Assembly: GCA_965219875.1 (NCBI GenBank)
Contig: CBDCOW010000005.1
Coordinates: 310,001-374,000 of the forward strand
Origin: DAOUKH01 sp965219875
Lineage (GTDB): Bacteria > Chloroflexota > Dehalococcoidia > SHYB01
DNA: 64,000 nt
Reading direction: 5' to 3'
Shown: positions 50,855 to 59,015 of the stretch, in pieces
How positions within the stretch are numbered: the first letter of the stretch is position 1
Layout: each line of letters begins with the position of its first letter
Notes under the pieces: model-generated
What the model was told of the DNA's origin: nothing
The model's database searches: none
The model's input: only the letters and a program-made list of their open reading frames with translations
Position numbers and translations under genes: made by a program

Positions 50855-51010
50855 CTACGTTCGGTCGGCCAAGACGAAGCCGCCGATGTACATGAGCCCC
50901 GTTCCGGCGATGAGCTCGACAACCGCCCACCCGGAACCGAAGGCGATGAAGACAAAGAGCGCGCCGAGCGACCACACCGCAAATACCAGACCCCATATGG
51001 CTTGTTCCAT
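50855..51010 (-). CDS. Small two-helix membrane protein (51 aa)
   Basis: A 51-residue reading frame (MEQAIWGLVFAVWSLGALF ... GFVLADRT) with two hydrophobic segments, residues about 4-25 and 29-46. GGGAG lies 8 bases before ATG 51010. It follows the 39-residue protein below by 53 bases and lies downstream of the dppBC genes on the same strand. Composition, ribosome site and order argue for a real gene. No known family comes to mind; a small helper of the permease is possible. Confidence 0.6.
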   Translation of the reverse strand: MEQAIWGLVFAVWSLGALFVFIAFGSGWAVVELIAGTGLMYIGGFVLADRT

Positions 51011-51063
51011 GCCCTAACTCCCTTCAGCGCACTCCGTGGGGCGCTCTCGCTTCCCCCGGGAGG

Positions 51064-51183
51064 CTAGCCTCCCAGCCATATCTCCCCGGTGAGCGCGTAC
51101 TCAAGGGGAAGCACAATCAAGAGGCAGAGTACCACGAAGCCCACGGCTACGATGAGGAACTCCTTCATCCCGCTCGTCTCCAT
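51064..51183 (-). CDS. Very small single-helix membrane protein (39 aa)
   Basis: A 39-residue frame (METSGMKEFLIVAVGFVVLC ... GEIWLGG) with one hydrophobic helix at about residues 8-27. AGGAGG lies 10 bases before ATG 51183. It begins 45 bases after the dppC-like gene on the same strand. It is too short for usual gene finders. Function unknown. Confidence 0.6.
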   Translation of the reverse strand: METSGMKEFLIVAVGFVVLCLLIVLPLEYALTGEIWLGG

Positions 51184-51228
51184 ACTGTGCCGGCCTCCTA
51201 ATTGCGGATCTGTAGTCCCACTGGACCG

Positions 51229-52572
51229 CTAGCGGAGTCTGCCTCCGCCGCCTCTGAGCCTGGGATCGAGCACGTCCCGCACCGCGTCGCCAAGCAGATT
51301 GAAGGAGAGGACCGAAAGGCTGATCAGGATAGCGGGAGTGATGGCCAGCCACGGGAATTGTTCGTAGTCGTGAATCGCGTTCACGCCGGAGCCCGCATTG
51401 CCGCTGATCATCGCGCCCCACGACGGGTCGGTGGGCTTGGCGCCGGCCCCGAGGAAGCTCAGCGAGGCCTCGAAGATGATCGTCGCGCCGAGCAGGATCG
51501 ACGCCTGCACGATCACCGGGGCCATGGCATTGGGCAAGATGTGACGGAACATGACGCGGTAGTTGGAGGCGCCGAGGGCGCGGCTCGCCTCCACATAGGC
51601 ATTCTGCTTCAGCGACAGCACCGTGCCGCGCACCACACGCGCCGTCGTCGGTATCAGCACCACCGCAATGACAAATAGGGCATTTTGGATGCTCGGCCCC
51701 TTGATGGCGATGATGCCCAAGGCGAGGATGAGGGCGGGGAAGGCCTGGAGCGCGTCGATGAACCGCTGGACGATGAAGTCGAGCGCCCCTTCAAAGAACC
51801 CGGTGACGAGGCCGATCACGGTGCCTGTCCCCGTTGAGATCAGCACCGCAAGGATGCCGACGTAGAGCGAGATGCGCGCGCCGTAGATGGCGCGGGAGAG
51901 CACCGAGCGGCCCAGATTGTCGGTGCCGAGCCAATGGTCGAGGTTCGGCGATTCGTTCGCGTCGGACTTCACCGGGATGAGCTTGTACCGGGCGCCGTCG
52001 CTCGCAAGATGACAGGTCTCCGGCTTGCCGGCACACTCCTCTTCCGTTAAGGTCACGCAGCGCCCGGGATTCGCGTCGCAGTAGTCCAGCGTCGTGACGA
52101 TGCTCAAGGCCACGGCGGGATACTGCACGTTGCCCTCGGCGTCCCTTTCGAGATGGCAGGCCCCTGGCGTCGCGTCGCAGAACTCCTTGGTCACGAGGTT
52201 TCGCTTCTTCACCTCGAAGAACTGCAATGCGCCGTCGCTCTCTATGCACGCCCCCGGATTGGCGTTGCAGAAATCAATCGTGGTGAACGACTGGGTGGTG
52301 ATCGACCCCGAGGCGAGGCGCGGGGCCTGCAACTGCGGGGCGGGCGGGTCCTTGACGGGGAAGAGCTGGTCGGGGTCGTAGGGAGCGATCAGGAGCGGAC
52401 CGAAGATTGCAATAATGATGAAGGAGAGAATGATGAGTGCGGAAACTGCGCCCAGCGGCTTGTTTCTTAAGAAGCGCCAGAACCAACCAGTGCCGGCGGC
52501 GACGACACCCACCGCATACGACACGAGGAAGCCGAGCGTAACTTGTTGTTCCTGTTGTTCCCGGTCTATCAC
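51229..52572 (-). CDS. Dipeptide/oligopeptide ABC permease (DppC type) with Cys-repeat loop
   Basis: A 447-residue permease; DppC proteins usually have about 300. Helix 1 is at about 43-65. The usual core returns at LGTDNLGRSVLSRAIYG (residue 215 on), with RYVM-like EASRALGASNYRVMFRHILPNAMAPVIVQ (EAA loop) and the SFLGAG ending. Between them, residues 75-210 form an extra extracytoplasmic loop with four C-x6-C pairs (102/109, 132/139, 165/172, 180/187), three of them in the form FCxAxPGxC. It starts 3 bases after dppB. Uptake of peptides or nickel by this class is known; the loop's role is not. Confidence 0.9.
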   Translation of the reverse strand: MIDREQQEQQVTLGFLVSYAVGVVAAGTGWFWRFLRNKPLGAVSALIILSFIIIAIFGPLLIAPYDPDQLFPVKDPPAPQLQAPRLASGSITTQSFTTIDFCNANPGACIESDGALQFFEVKKRNLVTKEFCDATPGACHLERDAEGNVQYPAVALSIVTTLDYCDANPGRCVTLTEEECAGKPETCHLASDGARYKLIPVKSDANESPNLDHWLGTDNLGRSVLSRAIYGARISLYVGILAVLISTGTGTVIGLVTGFFEGALDFIVQRFIDALQAFPALILALGIIAIKGPSIQNALFVIAVVLIPTTARVVRGTVLSLKQNAYVEASRALGASNYRVMFRHILPNAMAPVIVQASILLGATIIFEASLSFLGAGAKPTDPSWGAMISGNAGSGVNAIHDYEQFPWLAITPAILISLSVLSFNLLGDAVRDVLDPRLRGGGGRLR

Positions 52573-52575
52573 GGG

Positions 52576-53577
52576 CTATTCATACCTAATGCGCGGGTCG
52601 AACCATGCGTAGGACAGGTCGACCAACAGATTAATGACCACGAAGAAGACGGAAATGATGAGCACGCCTGATTGGACCATCGGCAGGTCACGGCTGTTGA
52701 TCGCTTGGATCAGCGACCTGCCGAGACCGGGTAGGTTGAAGATGGTCTCGATAATTACCACGCCGCCGAACAGGAAGCCGAGCTGGCTGCCCACGACGGT
52801 GATCACCGGAATGAAGGCGTTCTTGAGCACGTGGCGGACAATGACCGAGCGCTCCTTCAAACCTTTGGCCCACGCGGTGCGCACGTAGTCCTGCCGCAGG
52901 ACTTCCAGCATCGTCGAGCGCAGCATCCGCATCGTAATCGAGGAGAGCCGGACGCCGATGATGAGCGCCGGCGTCATCATGATTTTGATGTTCTCGCTGG
53001 GGTCTTCGAAAAACCCTGAATAGGTGAGCGGCGGCGTCCACCTGAGCCAAATGGCCCCAAAGAGGATCACCATGGAGCCGATGATGAAGTCCGGGATCGA
53101 AAGCCCGCTGATCGAGAAGAGCCGGCCGAGGTAGTCGCTCAGACTGTCCTGCCGGATGGCCGACCAGACCCCGATGGGGACCGCGACGAACAGCGAGATC
53201 ACCATCGCAATGACGCCCAGCTCAATGCTGATCGGAACCGACTTCGAGAGGATCTCGGAGACCTCGATGCGGCCCGGCGTGAGCGATTGGCCGAGGTTGC
53301 CCGTGATGATGCCGCTCCAGTCCGCATCATCACAGCCGAGGAAGCTAATGCCGCCAATTCCAATCCAGTCGAAGTACTGGCAGTGGAAGGGGCGGTCGAG
53401 GCCGAGTTCGGCCCGGATCGCCACCAGCTCCTCTTGCGTCAGCGTGGCGTTGGCCTCCGCCGCCGACTGTACCACCGCGTCGCCCGGCGCCAGCCGGATC
53501 AGCCCCGCGGCGAGCACCGTCACGAGGAACAGAACCGGGAACATGATCACCACGCGGCGGGCGGCGTACTGGCGCAT
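52576..53577 (-). CDS. Dipeptide/oligopeptide ABC permease (DppB type)
   Basis: A 333-residue permease. RRVVIMFPVLFLVTVLAAGLIRLAPGD is the standard first helix and RLAPGD motif, RAELGLDRPF follows, and VRTAWAKGLKERSVIVRHVLKNAFIPVITVVG is the EAA loop that contacts the ATPase. A short insert (HCQYFDWIGIGGISFLGCDDAD) holds two cysteines on the outer side, in keeping with the Cys-rich partner at 51229. No binding protein or ATPase genes are in the window. An IS element lies 161 bases upstream of the start. Confidence 0.9.
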   Translation of the reverse strand: MRQYAARRVVIMFPVLFLVTVLAAGLIRLAPGDAVVQSAAEANATLTQEELVAIRAELGLDRPFHCQYFDWIGIGGISFLGCDDADWSGIITGNLGQSLTPGRIEVSEILSKSVPISIELGVIAMVISLFVAVPIGVWSAIRQDSLSDYLGRLFSISGLSIPDFIIGSMVILFGAIWLRWTPPLTYSGFFEDPSENIKIMMTPALIIGVRLSSITMRMLRSTMLEVLRQDYVRTAWAKGLKERSVIVRHVLKNAFIPVITVVGSQLGFLFGGVVIIETIFNLPGLGRSLIQAINSRDLPMVQSGVLIISVFFVVINLLVDLSYAWFDPRIRYE

Positions 53578-53724
53578 GTTCTCCCTTCCTGAGGAGAATG
53601 GTCGTCTGCGTTGGCCTGCGAAGCCCGAAGACCGTTACATGAAAAAGTTTACGTGAACAGCACCTGTGTATCCGTTCAGGCGCGAGTGGTGGGGAGGGTA
53701 AAGGGGGCTCCCACTTTTGTCAAT

Positions 53725-53738
53725 CTTCGAGAGCGCCG
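53725..53738. repeat. Target-site duplication, left copy (14 bp)
   Basis: CTTCGAGAGCGCCG immediately left of the insertion sequence is repeated exactly at 55169-55182 on its right. Long duplications of this size are typical of IS1202-like elements. Confidence 0.85.
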
Positions 53739-55168
53739 CTGTCGGTGTGCAATGATTCCGTCAGTAGGTAACTGTTCAATGAAAATGTCAGTCTATGAAA
53801 GGACTGACGTTGACGAGGAGAGAAGAGTCGAGGCTCCAGGTGTTGAACGGCGTGCTGGAGCGGAAGGCGTCGGTGGCTGAGGCGGCCGGGCTGATGGGGG
53901 TGAGCGAGCGCCATGGGTGGCGGCTCTTGGCGGCGTACCGAAGGGAGGGCGCTGCGTCCGTGGCTCACGGGAACCGAGGCAGGAAGCCGACGACCGCCAC
54001 GTCCCCGGAGATGCGGGAGAAGGTGCTGGCGCTGGCCCGAGGCCCCTATGCGGGCTTCAACCACACGCATCTCACCGAGCTGCTGGCGGAGCGGGAGGGC
54101 GTCCGCCTCTCCCGCTCCACCGTCCGGCGGGTCCTGCTGGCCGGGGGCGTCGGCAGTCCTCGCCGCCGCCGGTCGGCCAAGCGCTACCGTCGAAGGGAGC
54201 GCTACCCCCAGGAGGGGATGCTGCTGCAGATCGACGGGAGCCGGCACGACTGGCTGGAGGGCCGCGGCCCCTACCTGACGCTCATCGGCGCCGTAGACGA
54301 CGCCACCGGGACGGTCCCCTTCGCCCTGTTCCGGGAGCAAGAGGACGCCCACGGCTACCTGATCATGCTCAAGGAGATCATCGACCGGCACGGCGTCCCG
54401 CTGGCCCTCTACAGCGACCGGCATGCTATCTTCCAGCGCGCTCCCAAGGACCCCGAGAGCCTGGAGGAGCAGCGCCGCGGCCGGCGCGACCCGACCCAGT
54501 TCGCCAGGGCGCTTGAGGAACTGGGCATTGAGCTCATCCTGGCCCACACGCCGCAGGCGAAGGGGCGCGTCGAGCGCGCCTGGGAGACCTTCCAGGACCG
54601 CCTGGTCTCCGAGCTGCGCCTCGCCGGCGTCACCGCCATCGAGGAGGCCAACGCCCTGCTCTGGGACTTCCTGCCGCGCTACGATCGGCGCTTCGGCGTG
54701 GCGCCGGCTCAGCCGGGACCAGCCTATCGCCGGCCGGCGCCGGGCCTCGACCTCGATGCGGTCTTGTGCTTCAAGTATCTTCGCACCGTGGCCAACGACG
54801 ACACCGTCCGGTTCAACGGCGCCGCTCTCCAGCTCCTGCCGGACGGCCACCGCGCCGGCTACGCTCGCGCCACGGTCGAAGTCCAGGAGCGGCTGGACGG
54901 CCGCATCGTCGTCGTCCATCAGGGCAGGACCGTGGCCGTCGCCCCGGCCCCCGACGCGCCCGTCGTGCTGCGCGCTCGCAAGGGCCGCCGCTCCAACGGC
55001 CGCCTCCCAGCCGGCAAGCCCGGCCCCCCATCCCATGGCCTTCACTACCCACAGACCAAAACCAAGGCCCGCACCCCAACCAAGCCATCGCCCAACCACC
55101 CTTGGAGGAGCCCCCTACTGACATAGTCATTGAACATTTACCCTGACATTTTCATTGGACACCGACAG
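53739..55168 (+). mobile_element. Complete IS1202-like (ISNCY) insertion sequence, 1430 bp
   Basis: Ends begin CTGTCGGTGT on both strands and are flanked by a perfect 14-bp duplication. Each end carries two copies of a TNCAATGANNNNGTCAG unit: 53748-53764 and 53775-53791 on the left, 55143-55159 and 55118-55134 (reverse) on the right, likely transposase binding sites. The single gene inside is intact. The exact duplications and open frame point to a recent insertion, into the gap between the dppB-type gene and the gene at 55402. Confidence 0.88.
53795..55126 (+). CDS. IS1202-like (ISNCY family) transposase, DDE type
   Basis: A 443-residue transposase. The N-terminal helix-turn-helix (VLERKASVAEAAGLMGVSERHGWRLLAAYR) is followed by a second DNA-binding region and an integrase core. 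The acid residues are Asp in MLLQIDGSRHDW, Asp in LALYSDRHAIF and Glu in KGRVERAWETFQDRL. The C-terminal domain after residue 310 is small and ends in a Pro/Lys-rich tail. The ATG at 53795 lies just inside the second left repeat. The stop at 55124 lies in the right inner repeat. No frameshift is seen, so it should be active. Confidence 0.92.
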   Translation: MKGLTLTRREESRLQVLNGVLERKASVAEAAGLMGVSERHGWRLLAAYRREGAASVAHGNRGRKPTTATSPEMREKVLALARGPYAGFNHTHLTELLAEREGVRLSRSTVRRVLLAGGVGSPRRRRSAKRYRRRERYPQEGMLLQIDGSRHDWLEGRGPYLTLIGAVDDATGTVPFALFREQEDAHGYLIMLKEIIDRHGVPLALYSDRHAIFQRAPKDPESLEEQRRGRRDPTQFARALEELGIELILAHTPQAKGRVERAWETFQDRLVSELRLAGVTAIEEANALLWDFLPRYDRRFGVAPAQPGPAYRRPAPGLDLDAVLCFKYLRTVANDDTVRFNGAALQLLPDGHRAGYARATVEVQERLDGRIVVVHQGRTVAVAPAPDAPVVLRARKGRRSNGRLPAGKPGPPSHGLHYPQTKTKARTPTKPSPNHPWRSPLLT

Positions 55169-55182
55169 CTTCGAGAGCGCCG
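55169..55182. repeat. Target-site duplication, right copy (14 bp)
   Basis: Exact copy of 53725-53738 directly after the right end of the insertion sequence. Confidence 0.85.
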
Positions 55183-55401
55183 CTCGCGGGCGGCCTTTGC
55201 AGTCGCTCCCGGTAGGGGAAGGCCCAGAGGGAGGCAGGCCTGGAGGGGAGGGCCACCGCAAGGGAAGCCTCCATGGCAGGGGCTAGGCCCTGCGTTTGCT
55301 GGAATTCTCGGCCGGGGCGGCGGGGGTGCGAGGGCTCGGCGCTTGACAGGCGGCGGCGGCGCTTCTAGATTCCGAGCATTCCGCGCTTCGGGAGGCCTCC
55401 C

Positions 55402-56055
55402 ATGCCGTTCGATCTCACCGAGTTCCTCGAACCGTCGACCACCGCCGTCCTTGTCAGCGAGTGCCAGAACGGCGTCATTGGGGAGGGAGCGGCGCTCGAA
55501 GGGCTGGTGCGCTCGATCCGCGACAGCGGGAAATTGAACAACATCGCCCGCTTCCTCGACGCGGCGCGGGCGGCGAACGTCAAGGTCTACCACTGCACCG
55601 TCGAGAAAGACGCGAACGGGTGGGGAGACGCCGGCAACACGCCGCTCCTCCTGCGCATTGCCCGGGTGAAGAACCTCGAGAAAGGCACGGGGATGTCCCA
55701 CGGGTCGGAGGCGGCGCAGATCGTCGACGAGCTCGCGCCGAAGGAGGGGGACATCGTCGTCGCCCGCGGGCACGGCATGACCTCGTTCTACGAGAGCGGC
55801 CTCGACAACTACCTGCGCAACACGGGGATCAAGACGGTGATCTTCTGCGGCGTCTCGGTCAACGTGAACATCACCGGCTCGGCGATCGAAGCGGTGAACC
55901 GGGGCTACGTCGCGCTTTTCCCCACCGACTGCATGGCGGGCGACCCTCCAGAGTACGCCGAGCAGGCCATCCGCTACTGCCTGCGGAACCTCGGCTTCCT
56001 AACCACGTCTGACGCTATCGCCGAGACGTGGAACGTGCCGCTGGGGACGAACTAG
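55402..56055 (+). CDS. Isochorismatase-fold protein with substituted catalytic triad
   Basis: A 217-residue isochorismatase-like hydrolase fold. TTAVLVSECQNGVIG replaces the usual catalytic Asp (in VDMQN) by Glu20; the segment GHGMTSFYESGL lacks the usual Lys; and FCGVSVNVNITGSAIEAVNRGY has Asn where the nucleophilic Cys stands (VNVCV). The fold is clear but the Asp-Lys-Cys set is gone. A divergent subfamily with such changes is common in Actinobacteria and Chloroflexota by my recollection. It starts 219 bases after the IS element's right duplication. It might bind ligand without hydrolysis. Confidence 0.85.
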   Translation: MPFDLTEFLEPSTTAVLVSECQNGVIGEGAALEGLVRSIRDSGKLNNIARFLDAARAANVKVYHCTVEKDANGWGDAGNTPLLLRIARVKNLEKGTGMSHGSEAAQIVDELAPKEGDIVVARGHGMTSFYESGLDNYLRNTGIKTVIFCGVSVNVNITGSAIEAVNRGYVALFPTDCMAGDPPEYAEQAIRYCLRNLGFLTTSDAIAETWNVPLGTN

Positions 56056-56096
56056 CGGCCCGCCGTCCCTCACAGGCGAAATTCCATAACCTATGC

Positions 56097-56102
56097 TATA
56101 CT
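56097..56102 (+). promoter_or_regulatory. -10 box (TATACT) of the small RNA candidate
   Basis: CTATGCTATACTG with an extended-type TG one step upstream gives a good -10 box. Transcription would begin near 56109. The -35 region is not clear. Confidence 0.5.
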
Positions 56103-56108
56103 GTGCCC

Positions 56109-56215
56109 CAGTAGTTGATGTGAGTCTTCGGGGCTCACCGGCGGAAAAGGCCCCGCGTGGAGCGGTCAAGCGCAGCAGCTCTGGTCACACACAGGTCCCC
56201 GAGGGGCCTTTTTTT
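56109..56215 (+). ncRNA. Candidate small RNA (about 107 nt) with own promoter and terminator
   Basis: In the 324-base gap before korA a TATACT box, a hairpin CGGGGCT/GGCCCCG near 56129-56154, a possible GAGC/GCTC hairpin near 56158-56181 and an intrinsic terminator (56194-56208, then T7) lie in the right order. No protein is found here. It may be a free small RNA or a 5' attenuator, but korA begins 165 bases later with no sign that it depends on read-through. I do not match it to a known riboswitch. Confidence 0.5.
56194..56215 (+). terminator. Intrinsic terminator of the small RNA candidate
   Basis: GGTCCC with loop CGA pairs with GGGGCC (one G-U pair) and is followed by seven T. A good Rho-independent stop. 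Confidence 0.8.
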
Positions 56216-56379
56216 ATGGCCGTGAATCCGGCTTGTGAACTGCGGCACAAACGCCCTCACCCCAATGCGAGAGACAGCCGTTTCCGGCCCCGCGCGCCCC
56301 AATAAACGACAACTCGAGCGCCCGCGTATGCCCAAGGGCGCCGCGCACCCAGACAAACCCTTCTAAGAAGAGAGAGGCC

Positions 56380-58098
56380 ATGGAACAGCAGCGAGACTTC
56401 GTCGTGCGCTTCGCCGGAGAGGGCGGTCAAGGAATGGTCACGGCCGCGGAGGCTTTGGCGCAGGCCGCCTCCCAGGTCGGCTATCACACGATGACCTTCG
56501 TCACTTTCCCTTCCCAGATCGTCGGCGGCCCCACGTGGGCCCAGGCCCGGATCTCAACCGCGCCGATCCTGACCTCCGGCGACTTGCTCGACGTGCTGGT
56601 GGCCTTTAACGAGACCTCCTACGAGACCCACCGCGGTGAGGTTCGCGGCGGGGGCGTCGTGGTCTACGACTCCGCGGCCTTTTCCATCGCCGACGATCCC
56701 TCCGTCCTCGGCATCCCCTTCGACGAGCTCGGACGTTCGACGGGCAACCTCCGCGCTGCCAACATGGTGGTCCTCGGCGCCCTAGCTCAGCTCGTCATCT
56801 GGCCCGAGAGCTATCTAACCGAATTCGTGAAGAAGCGCTTCTCCCGCGGCCGCCCCGACGACGAACAGATCATCACCTCCAACATCCAAGCCCTAGGCCT
56901 AGGGCGCGATGAGGCCGCGAAGCACTCGTTCTCGCTGGGCGAACTCGAACCCCCTACGCCCAACGAGGCACCGCAGATCAACGTGCGCGGCAACGACGCG
57001 ATCTCGCTGGGGGCCGTCGCCGCGGGGCTTGATGTCTTCGTCGGCTACCCCATTTCCCCCGCGACGACGATCCTGGTCTTCATGGAGCAGAACTTGGTTG
57101 GCGAGGGCAAGTTCGTGTACCAGGCAAGCTCCGAGATCGAATCGATCAACGCCATTGTCGGCGCGGGCTACGCCGGGAAGAAGGCGATGACCTCGACGGC
57201 CGGGCCGGGGTTCTCTCTGATGAGCGAAGGGATGGGGCTGGCGTGGATGGCGGAGATCCCCCTCGTGGTGGTGGACGTGCAGCGCGGCGGTCCGGCGACG
57301 GGTCTCCCCACGAAGACCGAGCAGTCCGACCTTCTGGCGGCCCTGACCCCCTCCCACGGCGACGTGCGCATTCCCGTCATCGCCCCGGGCTCCGTCGAAG
57401 AGTGCTTCTACGCCGCCGTCAATGCTGTCAACTGGGCCGAGCGCTACCAGGGGCCCGTCGTCCTGCTCTCCGAGATGATGCTGGCCGAGCGCCGCCAGAA
57501 CATTCCCAAGCCCGACCTGAGCAAGATCACCCCCGAGGCCCGGCGCGTCTATCGGGGAAACAACGGCTATCTGCGGTACGAAGGCGCCGGCGTGAGCGAC
57601 ATGCCCGTGCCAGGCGGCCCCGGCGCGTACGTGGCCAACGCCAGCGAGCACGACCCGATGGGCGACACCACGCATATGCCGAAGCGCCACGTCGAGATGA
57701 CGGAGCGCCGCTTCGCCAAGCTCAAGCTTCTGGAAGACGGCTCCTACGAGTCGGAGAACTCCGACTCGCCCACCGCCGTGATGCCGTGGGGCGGCTCGAA
57801 AGGTTCCGCCCGCGAGGCGTATGACGAGCTGCGCCGCATGGACGTCAACATCGGTTGGTGCTACACGATGTTCCTCAACCCGCTCCCGCCGGCCCTGCTC
57901 GACGAACTCCGGAGCAAGGAGCTTGTCATCGTCCCTGAGCTCAACTACCTCGGCCAGTTCTCCTCCGTGCTGCGGGGGCTCGGCGTCCGTGCCGAGTCGA
58001 TCACCCAATACACGGGGCTGCCGTTTAAGAGACAGAACCTCGTGGCCAGAATCCAAGCGCGTCTGGAATCGGGTAAGAAAGAAGGCGTGACCGTATGA
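56380..58098 (+). CDS. korA: 2-oxoacid:ferredoxin oxidoreductase, fused gamma-alpha subunit
   Basis: A 572-residue subunit: residues 1-180 form the gamma domain (FAGEGGQGMVTAAEALAQAASQVGYH) and from about 200 the alpha domain (NDAISLGAVAAGLDVFVGYPISPATTILVFMEQNL, TSTAGPGFSLMSEGMGLAWMAEIPLVVVDVQRGGPATGLPT). The GPSTG-like RGGPATGLPTKTEQSDL motif is typical of KorA/OorA. AAGAGAGAGG precedes ATG 56380. With the beta subunit it converts 2-oxoglutarate (or another 2-oxoacid) to acyl-CoA with ferredoxin. Substrate choice is not certain. Confidence 0.92.
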   Translation: MEQQRDFVVRFAGEGGQGMVTAAEALAQAASQVGYHTMTFVTFPSQIVGGPTWAQARISTAPILTSGDLLDVLVAFNETSYETHRGEVRGGGVVVYDSAAFSIADDPSVLGIPFDELGRSTGNLRAANMVVLGALAQLVIWPESYLTEFVKKRFSRGRPDDEQIITSNIQALGLGRDEAAKHSFSLGELEPPTPNEAPQINVRGNDAISLGAVAAGLDVFVGYPISPATTILVFMEQNLVGEGKFVYQASSEIESINAIVGAGYAGKKAMTSTAGPGFSLMSEGMGLAWMAEIPLVVVDVQRGGPATGLPTKTEQSDLLAALTPSHGDVRIPVIAPGSVEECFYAAVNAVNWAERYQGPVVLLSEMMLAERRQNIPKPDLSKITPEARRVYRGNNGYLRYEGAGVSDMPVPGGPGAYVANASEHDPMGDTTHMPKRHVEMTERRFAKLKLLEDGSYESENSDSPTAVMPWGGSKGSAREAYDELRRMDVNIGWCYTMFLNPLPPALLDELRSKELVIVPELNYLGQFSSVLRGLGVRAESITQYTGLPFKRQNLVARIQARLESGKKEGVTV

Positions 58099-58964
58099 GT
58101 AAGCGAAACCCCGAATACGACTTCGAATGGTGCCCCGGGTGCGGGGACTTCGGCGTCCGCCGCGCGCTCGAGTTCGCGCTTCAGGACTGGCTGGTGAAGA
58201 CCGAGGAGCCAGCGGAGCGGACGGTCGTCGTCGCGGGCATCGGCTGCTCGGGGAACATGGTGCATCTGCTTGAAGCCGATCAGCACCCCTTCGGGATTCA
58301 CGGCGTCCACGGGCGCACACTCCCCGTCGCGATGGGCATCAAGATGAGCCGCCCCGAGCTCAACGTGGTGGTCGTGGCGGGCGACGGCGACTTCCTCAGC
58401 ATCGGGGCCGAGCACATTGGGCCTCAGGCCGCCCGCAACCTCGACGTGACCGTGGTCGTCATGGACAACGGCGTCTACGGCCTGACCAAGGGGCAGAGCT
58501 CCCCCACCACGCAGTTCGACGCGGTTACGTCAACCACGCCCTTCGGCAAGGTCGAGTCCCAGCTGAATCCGTTGGACTTCTACCTGACCCTGGGGATGTC
58601 CTATGTCGCCAACTCCTACTCCAGCAAGGTCAAAGACCTCGCCGGCCTGATCACCCGTGGGATGGAACACCGAGGCTTCTCCATGGTCCACGTGCAATCG
58701 CCGTGCACCACGTATAACGACACCCACGAACTCCTGCGCGGCAACCGCCGCAAGGGTATCGAGCCCATAGCGTGGGACATCGGCGAGGACCACGACCCCA
58801 CCGACCTCGACCAGGCCCGCGCGCTCACCCGCGCAGAGGGCGTCCCTCTGGGCGTCTTCTACGAGCGGCCCAACTCGACGCCGTTCCACGAGCGGGTGAA
58901 GATCGCCGCGTCTAAGGGCAAAGAGCGCACGGCAGCAGAGCTCGTGGACTCGTTCATGGCCTAG
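58095..58964 (+). CDS. korB: 2-oxoacid:ferredoxin oxidoreductase, beta subunit
   Basis: A 289-residue thiamine-diphosphate-binding subunit. EWCPGCGDFGVRRA holds the CPGCG of the family, VVVVAGDGDFLSIGAEH the GDGD that binds Mg-ThDP, and DNGVYGLTKGQSSPTT the loop after it. A further Cys in VQSPCTTYNDTH is a cluster ligand in relatives. It overlaps korA by 4 bases (ATGA), so they are coupled. No separate delta ferredoxin subunit is present, as in many 2-oxoglutarate enzymes of this two-subunit type. Confidence 0.93.
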   Translation: MSKRNPEYDFEWCPGCGDFGVRRALEFALQDWLVKTEEPAERTVVVAGIGCSGNMVHLLEADQHPFGIHGVHGRTLPVAMGIKMSRPELNVVVVAGDGDFLSIGAEHIGPQAARNLDVTVVVMDNGVYGLTKGQSSPTTQFDAVTSTTPFGKVESQLNPLDFYLTLGMSYVANSYSSKVKDLAGLITRGMEHRGFSMVHVQSPCTTYNDTHELLRGNRRKGIEPIAWDIGEDHDPTDLDQARALTRAEGVPLGVFYERPNSTPFHERVKIAASKGKERTAAELVDSFMA

Positions 58965-58985
58965 CGCCGGCGCGACCGCGAATTC

Positions 58986-59011
58986 AAAGGGCCTCCGCAG
59001 GGAGGCCCTTT
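58986..59011. terminator. Bidirectional terminator hairpin
   Basis: AAAGGGCCTCC and GGAGGCCCTTT make a perfect 11-bp stem around GCAG between the convergent korB and CoA-transferase genes, with short A and T runs on either side, so it can serve both strands. Confidence 0.8.
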
Positions 59012-59015
59012 CTCG

